In this document: piece by piece, positions 11,901-23,042 of the stretch
Layout of the letters: each line of letters begins with the position of its first letter
Numbering within the stretch: position 1 is the stretch's first letter
Assembly: GCF_026212465.1 (NCBI RefSeq)
Contig: NC_080048.1
Span: 31,365,517 to 31,429,516, forward strand
DNA length: 64,000 nt
Reading direction: 5' to 3'
DNA from: Amaranthus tricolor
Lineage: Eukaryota; Streptophyta; Magnoliopsida; Caryophyllales; Amaranthaceae
Notes under the pieces: model-generated
Database searches by the model: none
What the model was told of the DNA's origin: nothing
What the model saw: only the letters and a program-made list of their open reading frames with translations
Translations under genes and position numbers: made by a program

Positions 11901-14900
11901 GCTCAAAAGCTTAGAAAACAAATCTTAAACATATTTGATGATTGATACTTAACGTAATATGATATTCATATTATAATTGCATTAAAGATCTAAGACATCC
12001 AATATCATTGCGCTAATTGACTAATACAATGCAAAATAGCACAAAAGGTACTTGAATCTACATTTTATAGCAGTTTATCAAATAGTTCTAAATAGAAGAT
12101 AGAGAAAACAAAAAAAAAAACAATAATGAAATAGAAGTTAAAAAAACCTAAACTATATAAGAGATATGACAAGAAGGTAATTAAAGAAAATAAAAAAACT
12201 AACAAATGTCAAAAGGAAAATTATTGAAGAAACGAAAATGAAAAAAAAAAAGAAGAAAAACTAGAACATAGAAAATCAAAGAAATCATAAGAAAACAAGA
12301 AAGAAGATGAAAAATCTAAAACAACAATAAAAAATGAAAAGTCCACAAGAAATTGGATCGAAAAAGAAATAAAAAACACACAAGTTGTACTCAGTCGTGT
12401 GGAGGCCTAGGGAGAGAGTTCTACAAAGTTGTAAAACTGTAAACAAATAATTGTTTTACCCCTTGATTTGTCTCACTTCATAAATAAGAGTAATGCCTTC
12501 TTCATTTCCTTCTCTCTTCAGTGAAGACAACTATTTTGTCCAAGTGTCATATGACAAATTACTAAAAAACACATTCTTCCATTAAAAAACAAGTAGTTTA
12601 CGCCTTGTATATATTGTTGAGCTCAGACTAAGTGATATTTCTTAAAGCTCTTTTTTAAAACTAAGAATGATATTGAGAGAAAAAATATTGAATGAACCAT
12701 TTGATTGTAGGTAGTAAATGTTGGAAATAATAATAAAAATTTAGTGTACTTTTGCTAAGAAAATCTCTTGATAAGTTAATGGTTATGTTTTCAACTTCAG
12801 TAATCTCATTTCTTCAAAAATTCTTTCCAATTCATTTTCATCTGGAGATGTGGCATTAGGTAATAATAAACATAGAGAACAATAAAAAAAAATTATTATT
12901 AGAGTTTCATCACCATAGAAATGATATTGTACATTTCATGAAAATGAACTATGCATACAACTAAAGAAACTTCATAGGTAAGTGTGTCTCTGTGGATTGC
13001 GTCCTAATACCACCATTCAGTACCAACAATCAAATAGAGCGTAAATGGTTTATAGTACTATGTATTCCATTAAAGTGCATTTTTTTTTTTGAAAAGATAC
13101 TATTGGCTGGAAAGTTCTCAAGTTATGTACAAAAGAGGACGGTGCACTTAAAAAGGCTTGTGGGATTAGTCTACGACCTCTATAGATGATCAACACCGAA
13201 ATGCTTGTGCAGAACAGGGTGTTTTGAATGGTCTTAAAGCAAACTTGCAATTGTGATCAATAAAGAAGTTAGTCCACCTTGCGGGGATTGATCTTTCAAG
13301 GGCAATAATTATATATTCGTAAGTAGAGTGATTGTGAAGAGGAGATAATCAAAATTATTTCATTAATGTTCAAATTTACATCACAATTATTTGATGTTTA
13401 ATTAATAATAAAAATAATATTAAAGCCTTAATCCCAAAAAATTGGGGCTAAAAGTAGACTACTAAACCAATATATCATTTTTAGTAGTCATCCACAATTC
13501 CACATGGATTCTCCTTCTCCATTCATTTTGATTTTCTATCATCTCCACCTATAAGTCAGATTCTTTTCAATGTTGGTCCTCCACGTCATGTTCTGTGTTT
13601 CTTACCCTTTTTTTTAAATCCCTAAGTGGCCACTCCATCATTGGTGCTCAAGTTACACTTCATGTACTATGTCTTCCTCTAACTTATTTAAACTCTCATG
13701 ACTTCAACTCTTATCTCCACGTTCTAACTTAGTATGTCCTAACATTTGTCTCTTCACATGTGATTGGAAAATCCTTTGTTGTCCCTCCACATGTCTTAAC
13801 ATTTGTCTCACTTATCCATACATATCATGCACTATATTAATGTAATTCTTGAGAATATCCCTCTTCGTTATTGCCCACCAAAGTAGTTCTCTAGGTACCT
13901 TATGTTATATATTTTACAAGTCAATAAAAAACATACGCTTGTCTTCTTTTCTATCTCTATACTCTATAGTACTCCATCATCTGTCTTGTAACACGAATTA
14001 TCGTCATAGTAGATCCCTCAAACATAAATTCAAATTGGTGTCTTTGATATGCTGATACATCTCACACAAATTTTTAAAACTATTTCCCATAACTTAATAG
14101 TATGGTTCATGAGTTTTATTCTACATTGTTGGAGCAATTGGTATAAATTCAATCCACAAAATCTCTTTCATACTCGTAAAATACTAGAGTAGTTCAACAA
14201 AAGTGAGAAGCTCAAAACAAACTAAGATCAATGGAAAGGTGTGAAGATAGAAATTAGTGGAAAGAGTTTGTTTAAGTTACCAAAGTAGTCCCCTGGTTAA
14301 TTTTCATAAACTTCAGATAATTAAAAATCATTTGTTTCCATTTATAATCTACAACTAGAAAATGTTCACGCTAAGTGAAACTTGAAACTACAAGAAACAA
14401 AGGATTACACTTCCCGTTCTCAATGTATCCCCCATGAACGTCCACAAAGCAACTCTTTATTCAATTAGCCTCATGTTCATTTAAACACACTCTTAATTTA
14501 CTTATCACATATACTATTAAAAAAATAAAGCTTCATATCTACCACTATAGATTAGAATTTGGAATCATACACCTAGAAATTTTTATTAATGTATAATGAT
14601 TATTGAGCATCTTAAATAAAGATAATACGTGTTTCTAAAATCTTCAAGACACTTCTTTTCTTCATCCACTCAATATGGGTTTCCATTCAAGAGTACCACC
14701 ACACACATTTTTCATAAGATAAGAACTTTATTTTTAGTTGACCAACCCAAGATTTGTAAAACATTCTTAAGCTTGCTTAGCCTCAATTAAAATGATAGTA
14801 TGACTTAACTAATCAATGATAACACGAATCACATATCTCTAGTTTCCAACATCACAATTACTTTCTTAATGTTCAAAGTTACAACACAATTTTACTTTCT

Positions 14901-15553
14901 AGATTGTTAATCAACAATATGACATAAAATTCAATCCCCCTAATCTCTTTCATAACAAGAATCTCAAAACAATCATAAGCACATAGTCATTCCCTCATAT
15001 GCTTCAGTTTGCCAGCCCGAAGGAAGGCCCACACCAGCTCTCTACTCTCAAACTAAACTTATGCACACCTGAGCAACAACGATGCTCGTCCCAGGAAAAC
15101 ATAGGATGAGCTAATGCCCATCAATGGACCAATTGCTCATTCGAGCACATTGCTTGTATCTGCAACTTCGTCAGAACAGAAGTCTTAAGACAACAACATC
15201 CAAACTACTCCTCACACTCCTCCAAGCACTCTTCTCTAAGAAACACAGAAACACACTCTAATATCTGAGTTAAGCATAAACTCAATGCATATATCCACCA
15301 AAACAAAGAACAAAATAATAAAGAACAAAACGAGATTCAATTTTCTCATTATCATCAAATATAACTAAAGTTCATCACCTAGAATAGGTTATGACATGAA
15401 AAAAATGATAACCAAAGAAAAAAAATCACCTTTATTGTTTTGGGCAGATCGAGCTTTTGCTTCGGCAATGACCCTGAAGCAAAAATCAACGCACTCATGA
15501 TAGGGGTTTGATGCATTTCTACAATCTGGATGAACTCCTCTTTCTCCACCCAT
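8997..15553 (-). CDS. SYF2: Pre-mRNA-splicing factor SYF2 (GCIP-interacting p29 family)
   Basis: Five exons on the minus strand: 15553-15430, 10933-10734, 10608-10368, 9471-9335 and 9224-8997. All junctions are GT-AG with matching phases, giving 309 codons plus TAA. SYF2 is a small, mostly helical component of the spliceosome's NineTeen/Syf complex, acting in the nucleus in splicing and in animals linked to cell-cycle control. Exon 1 encodes a Cys/His-rich start, HPDCRNASNPYHEC (residues 8-21), characteristic of plant SYF2. Residues about 45-95 are acidic and variable. Residues about 109-309 form the conserved SYF2 domain: a basic helical part, then a GWDVFNQKTLYNAYKKRTK block (about 186-204), then FSRRRKFREEKDIDSINDRN, ending with the family's typical GTALPD C-terminus. 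Intron 1 is about 4.5 kb and holds a decayed LINE; the other introns are 125-900 bp. A TTTAGGGTT box lies 46 bp upstream of the ATG. The gene looks intact. The short first exon, easily missed by ORF calling, fixes the start. Confidence 0.95.
10934..13389. other. SYF2 intron 1, 3' half
   Basis: Non-coding intron sequence, minus-strand sense. It contains A-rich and AAGAA-rich runs (12100-12400), a GC-richer patch near 11828-11870 (repeated CCTAGGCACAAGGC-type words, as in fragments of dispersed repeats) and no intact gene. Small plus-strand frames at 11378-11796 and 12992-13189 are not credible genes. Confidence 0.5.
13390..14110 (-). mobile_element. Decayed RTE-type LINE fragment in SYF2 intron 1
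   Basis: Reading the minus strand from about 14100 downward, translated pieces resemble the reverse transcriptase of plant RTE or LINE elements despite many stops and shifts: a QFxFM..GST segment near 14035-14010, a FY.LVKY block near 13930-13900 corresponding to the usual FIDLEKAYD region, and a C-terminal TWR-TNIEKNLTY-like segment near 13590-13540. The 3' end shows the GCCCCAATTTTTTGGGATTAAGGC motif (about 13424-13448), a common tail of such elements. The copy is far too decayed to encode protein. It inserted antisense to the plus strand, in the same sense as SYF2. Confidence 0.6.
14111..15429. other. SYF2 intron 1, 5' half
   Basis: Intron sequence between the LINE fragment and exon 1. 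No recognisable coding segment. The exon 1 donor reads AAG|GTGATT at 15430/15429. Confidence 0.6.
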
Positions 15554-15598
15554 TGTTTTGAATTCCTGTAAAACCTAAAAATCCAAAATTTCAACATA

Positions 15599-15607
15599 TT
15601 TAGGGTT
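15599..15607 (-). promoter_or_regulatory. Telo-box-like AACCCTAAA upstream of SYF2
   Basis: TTTAGGGTT on the plus strand reads AACCCTAAA in the SYF2 sense, 46 bp upstream of its ATG, probably in the 5' leader. Telo-boxes are frequent near the starts of plant housekeeping, ribosomal and splicing genes. A similar box occurs upstream of the U2AF gene. Motif only; no functional proof. Confidence 0.4.
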
Positions 15608-15951
15608 CATACAGCTTCAAATAGTGAAAAGTAATCACTAATATGCAGTTAATTAGTACAACAAGAAAGAAATAATCGAGTGTCGCACCAAAAATAGATC
15701 ACGGAAAAGGAAATTCAAGAAAGTAGAGAAAAGTATTTACCAGTATTCTTTTTTTTTTTTTTTTGTTATTGAAACTCAGGAAGTTGTAGATTTTTCGGAC
15801 CTTTTGGGAACAGAAAACTGAAAAAGTACGTTTTCAAACCTAATTGAATTGGGGATAAACCAAACGAACCTTAGAATAAGGATGATTTGAGAGGGTGTTC
15901 ATAAGGGTCTCCGTATTTGGGATACCGAGTTTTAACGGCCGATTTCATCGT

Positions 15952-16145
15952 ATACTTTTTTTTTAATGAGAGATTGTTTTAGGCCCAGTTTATTAAATTT
16001 TAATGTCTATTTATAGTATATTTAATGTTTATTTAGCTTACTTATAATATTTTTAATGTCTATCAAGAAACTTAACCTACTAGTCTACTTACCATATCCT
16101 TAATGTGCATTTACAATATCTTTAATGTCTACTTACAATATACTT
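15952..16145. repeat. Left half of a MITE split by the copia element
   Basis: Carries 'AATGAGAGATTGTTTTAGGCCCAG' like the left end of the 6870-7140 element, then degenerate units with TTAATGTCTACTTACAATAT. The unit array resumes on the far side of the copia element (26764-26930), which ends in 'GAAACCTTTTCTCGCATAAATTTGTG'. The last five bases here, TACTT (16141-16145), are the left copy of the copia target duplication. Confidence 0.65.
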
Positions 16146-17371
16146 TGTTGGCTCTTAAGGTTTTGATGATGACTTCACTTTTAAATAAACAAACATATTT
16201 TAGAGATTGTTTTGTAGATGAATATCCGATTTTGTTAATCGTTAATGAAGCCTATGACTTGGTTCGTGGAAGTTGTACATGTCTCAAATATCCAAGAAGT
16301 TGGACAATTGCTTTAGAAGTCAGTTTACTGTTCCTAGAGTTAAAGTCCTGACGAAAGTTGTAGATGGAGACAGTGTACTGTTCCCCACGATACATGTCTG
16401 AAGAAGACATTGACTGGAAGTTACGAAAATTACGTTTTCTGTTTTTAGTTAATGTAAAAGGTTAAAAGTTTAATTAGTTGCTTAATTTAATTAATTTATT
16501 AATTGGCAAAAAGTTTTTTTTTAAACGCCTAAAAATATGGAGAAGACTTATTCCTCACTTTGAATTAGTCTCCTATAAATTCGGACACCCAAGAGATTTA
16601 TTCTCTACTTTGAACAAGTCTTCTATAAATTAGGATCTTCCTAGTGACTCATGTACTATTAACCGTACAAGAGAACCGTAGTCATTTTCCACCTCTACTT
16701 TCAATAACTTTTCAATTTTCTTTGGGAGCAAATAAGTAAATGGAAGTCATGGGGTGAGTGCAGTACATGGAAATCGTGGGTTGAGTGCACTGATGGCTGT
16801 TCCCTTTATAAACAAGGGAAGATACGCTCAAGCGAAGTAGGCATTAAGAGTGTCCATTAAGGAAGATCAATTAAGAAAAATATTCAAAGTTATTTTAATG
16901 CCAATTAATTCATTATATTTTTCTTGAGTAACTACTTAATTTTAATCTTCTTAAGAATTGGCCTTGTAAGGGTAATTGAGTGTTTTTGTTGTAATTAGAC
17001 TCATGAGAAGTCTAAGGGAATAAAAAAGAGAATCGTGAGAATAGAGAAAGAGAAAGGGAGAATTGAGAAAGAGAATTAGGTCTAGAGTAGAGAAGCTTCA
17101 AGTGAAGCATATTTGTTTTATGTAATTGTAATTGATTGCCTAAAACATAGTGAGAATTTTGAAATCCCGGGGGGTCGTGGTTTTTCCTTCTTATTAGGCC
17201 AAGAAGGTTTCCACGTAAAATCTTTGTCTCCTTTTTATCTTTTGCTTTTTACGTTTAAACTTTATTTTGTTTGTTAAAATTCCGCAAATTAGAAGAAAAA
17301 CGAAGTAAAGTTAGATACACAACAATTCACCCCCCTCTTGTTGCATTCGACCATCTTCGTGTATTTCAACA
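16146..17371 (+). repeat. 5' LTR of the copia element
   Basis: 1226 bp, starting TGTTGGCTC and ending TTTCAACA. Compared with the 3' LTR it carries a 4-bp insertion (ATAA near 16732) and about 16 base differences. A CCCTTTATAAAC TATA-like box lies near 16803-16814 followed by purine-rich leader sequence, consistent with a U3-R-U5 organisation. Confidence 0.93.
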
Positions 17372-17373
17372 AT

Positions 17374-17386
17374 TGGTATCAGAGCC
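17374..17386 (+). other. Primer-binding site (initiator tRNA-Met type)
   Basis: TGGTATCAGAGCC two bases after the 5' LTR. It matches the TGGTATCAGAGC sequence complementary to the 3' end of plant initiator tRNA-Met, the usual primer of copia elements. Confidence 0.93.
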
Positions 17387-17425
17387 CTGTTCCTCATTTA
17401 ATCAGAAAACCCTGAGAGCAGTATC

Positions 17426-19255
17426 ATGTTCCCTGGCAAGATGTTGAAGATGAACGAACGCATGGAAGAAGGGTACTCTACGCAAAGGCCACCTTTGTTC
17501 GACGGGAAATTCTATATTTACTGGAAAAATAGGATGGAAATTTTTATAAAGGCCGAAAATTACCAGGTATGGAGAGTAATTGAAATAGGAGATTTCGAAG
17601 TGACGACCATCAACTCCAATAATGAATCAATTCCAAAACCAATCACGGAGTATGAAAAAGAAGACTTTCAAAAGATGGAGATGAACGCTCTTGCGATCAA
17701 GCTACTTCACTGTGGTCTCGGGCCAAATGAACATAATCGTATCATGGGTTGTAAAACGGCAAAGCAGATTTGGGACCTGCTGGAAGTTACCTATGAAGGC
17801 ACCAGTGAAGTGAAGCGCTCCAAGATTGATCTACTGATGTCCAGATATGAAAGGTTTGTTATGGAACCTAGGGAGAACATTCAAGAGATGTTCACCAGGT
17901 TCACAAATATCACGAACGAATTAGTCTCTCTTGGTAATATCATTCCCGTTGATGAACAAGTCAGGAAAATATTGAGAAGTCTTCCACAAGATGAGCGCTG
18001 GAGAGCTAAGGTCACAGTCATCCAGGAGTCCAAAGATTTCACCAAGTTCAACTTGGAAGAGCTGGCTGGTTCACTCATGACACACGAACTGCATTTGGGA
18101 ACAGCTGATAGTTCCCGAAATAAAGGACTGGCTCTGGCAGCGGATGATAGTGAAGAATCAAAAGCTGGTGATGAGGAAGCTGCTATGTTGGCACGTAAAT
18201 TCAAAAAATTCTTCAGGAACAGCAGATATAGAAACCAAAGAAATAATAAGGAAAGAGGAACTACTTACTTGAAGACAAATTTTGAATGCCACAAATGTGG
18301 AAGTACTGATCACTTCATCAAGGATTGCCCTCAATGGAAGAATGAGAAGGGCAAAGGGAAGACAAGGGAAGCTGGAAGAATGCCAAAGAAGGGAAACTTC
18401 AGAACAGATTTTCGTAAAGCAATGATCGCAGCTTGGGGTGACACTGAAAGCGAAGCTGAAATTGAAGTTTCAGTAGAGGAAGAAACTGCAAATCTGTGTC
18501 TCATTGCATCTCATGAAGAGACTAAGGAAAGAGAGGTAATGTCTTCTAGTTCTACTCCTAAACATCTATTCAGTTTAAGTAAGGATAAATTAATTAAGTT
18601 ATTTTTGGAAACACAAGAGAAGTTGGAGGAAAAAACAGCTAAGTGTCTCCAAATGGAGAAAGACCTTAAGTTAAGTAAAGATCACATCTCATACTTAAAA
18701 ACTTTTAGGATCGATGTGCAAAGTAGATTTTTTGAATTGTTGGATAAGAATGTTATTTTAAAAGAGCAATTGGAGAAAATAAAGCAGGAATTCATCATTC
18801 TTAACATTGAAAAGAATCAAAACAAATTGCCAGAATTAAAATGGTATGAAAATGATAAATCCACTCATGTGTTTAGCACGGAATTTCAAGAAATGAAATT
18901 AAAATTAGAATCATGTCAAAGGGAAAATAAGTATCTAAAAGATCAACTTAATTTAAAAGGAAAAGAAAAAATCAATAAAGTTCCCAAATGGATTCTAAAT
19001 GCTAAACCGAAAAATAAAGAAGGTTTAGGTTATGTTAAATGTGATAAAAAGAAAAAGGTCTATGTTGATCTCCCTAGTAGTAAAATCTGTTCCTTTTGTG
19101 GCAGAACTGGACACCTGAAAAATCAATGTGTAAAAAGGGAACAGCATATCATAGCAAATAAAATTCATGTCGAACAGTTATGGATCAAGAAATATGATTC
19201 ATGTATAATCGACAAGGAACCCAAGGATAACTGGGTTCCTAAACCTAACTCTTAA
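17426..19255 (+). CDS. Gag polyprotein of the copia element
   Basis: 609 codons, ATG to TAA. Residues about 10-30 form a DUF4219-like start (RPPLFDGKFYIYWKNRM), followed to about 215 by the UBN2-type copia gag domain. A basic linker leads to a CCHC zinc knuckle, CHKCGSTDHFIKDC, at about 288-301. Residues about 385-520 are a Lys/Glu/Leu-rich coiled coil. A second knuckle, CSFCGRTGHLKNQC, sits at about 554-567. It would form the virus-like particle and package RNA. The two-knuckle, long coiled-coil layout is typical of Sireviruses and much longer than the gag of simple copia elements. The frame is intact. The conserved WVPKP segment that usually precedes protease lies just before the stop, so the stop falls at the gag-pol border. 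Confidence 0.92.
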   Translation: MFPGKMLKMNERMEEGYSTQRPPLFDGKFYIYWKNRMEIFIKAENYQVWRVIEIGDFEVTTINSNNESIPKPITEYEKEDFQKMEMNALAIKLLHCGLGPNEHNRIMGCKTAKQIWDLLEVTYEGTSEVKRSKIDLLMSRYERFVMEPRENIQEMFTRFTNITNELVSLGNIIPVDEQVRKILRSLPQDERWRAKVTVIQESKDFTKFNLEELAGSLMTHELHLGTADSSRNKGLALAADDSEESKAGDEEAAMLARKFKKFFRNSRYRNQRNNKERGTTYLKTNFECHKCGSTDHFIKDCPQWKNEKGKGKTREAGRMPKKGNFRTDFRKAMIAAWGDTESEAEIEVSVEEETANLCLIASHEETKEREVMSSSSTPKHLFSLSKDKLIKLFLETQEKLEEKTAKCLQMEKDLKLSKDHISYLKTFRIDVQSRFFELLDKNVILKEQLEKIKQEFIILNIEKNQNKLPELKWYENDKSTHVFSTEFQEMKLKLESCQRENKYLKDQLNLKGKEKINKVPKWILNAKPKNKEGLGYVKCDKKKKVYVDLPSSKICSFCGRTGHLKNQCVKREQHIIANKIHVEQLWIKKYDSCIIDKEPKDNWVPKPNS

Positions 19256-19273
19256 TTTGTTGTGTAGGTTCAA

Positions 19274-20923
19274 GTGAGGGGGAACAACTCATGGTATCTC
19301 GACAGTGGGTGTTCCAAGCACATGATGGGTGACAAATCTAAATTTCTCTCACTTGAAGCTTATGATGGGGGAACTGTAACCTTCGGTGATAATATGAAGG
19401 GTGAGATAATCGCCAAAGGAAAGGTTGGAAGGTCAAGTTCCCATGCCATTGACAATGTATTTTTAGTCGAGAATTTAAAACACAATCTTTTAAGTATTTC
19501 TCAATTTTGTGACAAAGGTAACTCTGTTAAGTTTACTTCTGAACGATGCATAATTTCTAGGAACAACACAGGAGACCCTGTGCTTGAGGGAATCAGAAAA
19601 GGGAACACTTATGTTGTGGACCTGGACACTGTTCCCAAAACCAGTCTAATGTGTTTAAGCGTTATAGAAGAAGACCCACTGCTTCGGCACAAGCGTCTAG
19701 GTCATGCTAGCTATTCATTGATTAACACTTTAAGATCAAAAGACCTAGTAAGAGGATTACCAGCAATAAAATTCCTCAAAAATGAAATTTGTGATCCTTG
19801 TGCTAAAGGAAAACAAGTGCGGTCATCCTTTAAATCAAAGTATCTGGTGACTACCTCTAGACCATTAGAATTAATTCATATGGATCTATGTGGACCTATG
19901 AGAACACAAAGCCGTAGTGGCAAAAGATATGTGTTTGTCATAGTTGATGACTATAGTAGATTTATTTGGACCCAATTTTTAGTAAGCAAAGATGAAGCTT
20001 TTGATGAGTTTGTTTCTTTTGTTAACAAAATACAAAAATCTACGAATAATCTAATTGTTCACATAAGATCAGATCATGGCAAAGAATTTGAAAATTCAAA
20101 CTTTATGAATTATTGTAATGAACATGGTATAAATCACAATTTTTCCGCTCCTAGAACACCACAACAAAATGGAGTGGTAGAAAGGAAAAATAGAACCCTA
20201 GAAGAAATGGCTAGGACTATGTTGATTGCTAGTGGTCTACCTAGAAATTTTTGGGCCGAGGCCGTCAATACTGCATGCTATACTTTGAATCGTGTATTAA
20301 TAAGACCAATCACTTCTAAAACACCCTATGAATTGCTTAAAGGTGTTAAACCAAATATTTCCTATTTTCGTGTGTTTGGATGCAAATGTTTTGTTCATGT
20401 GAATGGAAAACGAAATATAGGTAAATTTGATGAAAGAAGTGATGAAGCAGTGTTTCTTGGTTATTCATCACATAGCAAAGCTTACAGAGTTTACAATAAG
20501 AGAACAATGTGCGTAGAGGAATCTATTCACATAATTTTTGATGAAACTAACTTTTCAACAAGTGAACAGGAAACAAATAATATTAAAGTAGGTCTTGCAA
20601 ATTTAGAAGATGATGATGAAGGAGTTAAAATGCAAGATCTAGGAACAGCAGGTGAACAGCCAATACAAGAAGAGGCAGGAGAAACTGACCAAATCCAGGA
20701 ACTGCCAGCACAACAGGACCAGCGGACTGTTCCCAATCCAGCTGTTCCCGCAGATGACCAAGATGATCCAGTAGCTGAACAAAATGCAAATCAAGATGCT
20801 GAATCAGAACATGCTACTGTTCCCTCCAGAGAATTTGTGCCTAAACCTTGGAAATACCAAAGTTATCATCCTCTTGATCTGATTATAAGTGATATGAATA
20901 AGGGAACACAAACCAGATCCTAA
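19274..20923 (+). CDS. Pol part 1: protease and integrase of the copia element
   Basis: An open stretch of 549 codons in the same frame as gag, with no ATG at its start (it opens after a TAG at 19262-19264). Order: the aspartic protease motif LDSGCSKHM near residues 9-17; a GAG-pre-integrase zinc region with H-x-x-R-L-G-H and C-x2-C near 133-180; and the integrase core with the DDE triad in contexts HMDLCGP, RSDHGKEF and NGVVERKNR. The C-terminal half is acidic and Gln/Pro-rich, the usual linker before RT. The stretch ends in a TAA at 20921-20923. Protease and integrase motifs look complete, but without read-through or frameshifting this part cannot be expressed with gag as annotated. Confidence 0.9.
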   Translation: MRGNNSWYLDSGCSKHMMGDKSKFLSLEAYDGGTVTFGDNMKGEIIAKGKVGRSSSHAIDNVFLVENLKHNLLSISQFCDKGNSVKFTSERCIISRNNTGDPVLEGIRKGNTYVVDLDTVPKTSLMCLSVIEEDPLLRHKRLGHASYSLINTLRSKDLVRGLPAIKFLKNEICDPCAKGKQVRSSFKSKYLVTTSRPLELIHMDLCGPMRTQSRSGKRYVFVIVDDYSRFIWTQFLVSKDEAFDEFVSFVNKIQKSTNNLIVHIRSDHGKEFENSNFMNYCNEHGINHNFSAPRTPQQNGVVERKNRTLEEMARTMLIASGLPRNFWAEAVNTACYTLNRVLIRPITSKTPYELLKGVKPNISYFRVFGCKCFVHVNGKRNIGKFDERSDEAVFLGYSSHSKAYRVYNKRTMCVEESIHIIFDETNFSTSEQETNNIKVGLANLEDDDEGVKMQDLGTAGEQPIQEEAGETDQIQELPAQQDQRTVPNPAVPADDQDDPVAEQNANQDAESEHATVPSREFVPKPWKYQSYHPLDLIISDMNKGTQTRS

Positions 20924-22492
20924 CTGAGAAACTTTTGTGCACATTTTGCGTTCCTATCATCACTTAAACCCAAAAATCATGAAGAAGCTCTAAAGGATTC
21001 CGAATGGATAGTAGCCATGCAAGACGAATTAAATGAATTTGAAAGAAATAAAGTGTGGCACTTAGAACCCAAACCAAAAGGCAAGAAGGTAATTGGTTTG
21101 AAATGGGTATTTCGGAATAAGCTAGATGAGCATGGAATAATTGTAAGAAACAAGGCAAGACTCGTGGTCAAAGGGTACAATCAACAAGAAGGTATTGATT
21201 ACACTGAGACATTTGCTCCTGTTGCAAGGTTAGAGGCTATTAGAATTTTAATTTCTTTTGCTGCTTTTATGAACTTTAAGTTATATCAAATGGATGTGAA
21301 ATGTGCTTTCTTAAATGGTTTTCTCGATGAAGAAGTTTTTGTTGAACAACCCCCTGGTTTTGAGAACACCTCTTATCCTGATCATGTTTACAAGCGTGAT
21401 AAAGCTCTTTATGGCTTGAAACAAGCTCCTAGGCAATGGTATGAAAGACTATCAAAGTTTTTGATTCAAAATAACTTTGTAAGAGGAAAAATTGATAAAA
21501 CCTTATTCTTTAAGAATAAAGGTTATGATATTTTAGTTGTTCAAATTTATGTAGATGATATTATTTTCGGTGCAACCAATGATTTGTTATGTAAAGAATT
21601 TGCCAACCTTATGGGCACAGAATTTGAAATGAGCATGATGGGAGAATTAAATTTCTTTCTTGGTTTGCAAATTAAACAAACTGAAAATGGTATTTTTATT
21701 CATTAACAAAAATACATAAAAGAACTTCTTAAGAAGTATGGGCTAAACAACGCTAAAACCAACCATACACCCATGGCTACAAATGTTAGATTAGATGAAG
21801 ACCTAAAAGGAACTAACATAGATCAAACAATGTATCGAGGCATGATAGGTTCCTTATTATATCTAACTGCAAGTAGACCCGATATTTCATTTAGTGTTGG
21901 TTTATGTGCTAGATTTCAGTCCAACCCCAAAGAATCACATCTCACAGCAGTAAAACGGATTTTAAGATATTTGAAGTGAACAGACGACTTGTCCCTATTT
22001 TATCCTAAAAGTGATGTTTATGATTTAAAAGGCTTTAGTGATGCAGATTATGCAGGTGATCTAGTTAATAGAAAAAGCACGTCAGGTATGGTACAATTTC
22101 TTGGCTCATGTTTAGTTTCATGGAGTTCTAAGAAACAAAACACGGTTGCATTATCCACAGCCGAAGCTGAATACGTAGCAGCAGCAGCTTGCTGTTCCCA
22201 AATGCTTTGGATAAAACATCAACTAAGAGATTTTGGTATTAAAGTTGAATGTATTCCTATTTATTGTGATAATACCAGTGCCATATGTATATCTAAAGAT
22301 CCAGTGCATCATTCACGAGCTAAACATATACATATTAGACATCATTTCCTTAAGGATAACGTAGAACATAAAAATATTGTATTAAAGCATGTCAATACTA
22401 ATGAACAAGTTGCAGACATTCTGACCAAACCGCTTCCAAGGGAACAATATGAAAAGATGAGATTGGAACTTGGTATGATCAAGCTCCACTAA
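20924..22492 (+). pseudogene. Pol part 2: reverse transcriptase and RNase H, interrupted by stops
   Basis: Continues in the same frame after the TAA at 20921-20923. The copia RT starts around [20 protein letters not shown] (from about 21044), contains the catalytic YVDDIIFG box near 21549-21572, and is cut by a TAA at 21704-21706. The RT thumb and connection follow (21707-21976) to a TGA at 21977-21979. RNase H (21980-22492) shows DADYAGD, LSTAEAEY and the terminal DILTKPL motif before the TAA at 22490-22492. There are three in-frame stops in pol and no frameshift that I can see. The motifs are otherwise well preserved, fitting recent point-mutation damage of a young element. Confidence 0.9.
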
Positions 22493-23042
22493 AGATGGTT
22501 GCATAAAATTCCCAATGAAGCATCATGAAAAAAAAGAGGGTCAGGAATCAACCTCAATATTTTGATTGAGAATCAATTATTGCATGGATCAGGTAAACAC
22601 GTAATAAAGTTTGTACTATGAATATTCTCTTGTTTGCATGTTGTTAATTTGATCAGACCAAAGCAATATGTTCGTTATTTTCTTTATAATATTTCATAAT
22701 ATCACAATTCATTTTTTTAAATTACTTTATTTTAATTTCGTATTTTATTTTGATATCATAAATTATATTATCATATTGTTTGAAAAATGTTTAGCCATTT
22801 TAAACTTAAATAAATAAAAATTTTAAGGGAAACAGTTTAATCCAAAATTCAATCCCAACTCCACACAATCCTTCCATATCAAAAGCCATGATGAATGGCA
22901 TTGATAAGATGGGACGTGAGGTAACCGTTAGCCATCTTTAAAAAGCCCTACCACATCAAATCACTCAAACTATCATCTTCCCTTCTCAAAACAGTCTCAA
23001 GAAACTGTTCTTCTTCTTCTCTCAACCTTTCAAAATTCAAAC
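22493..23042 (+). other. Spacer between pol and the 3' ORF
   Basis: 550 bp, AT-rich, no open frame. The last part (about 22920-23040) is pyrimidine-rich and leader-like (CTTCTTCTTCTCTCAACC), directly before the ATG of the extra ORF. This suggests expression from its own or a spliced mRNA rather than simple read-through from pol. Confidence 0.5.
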
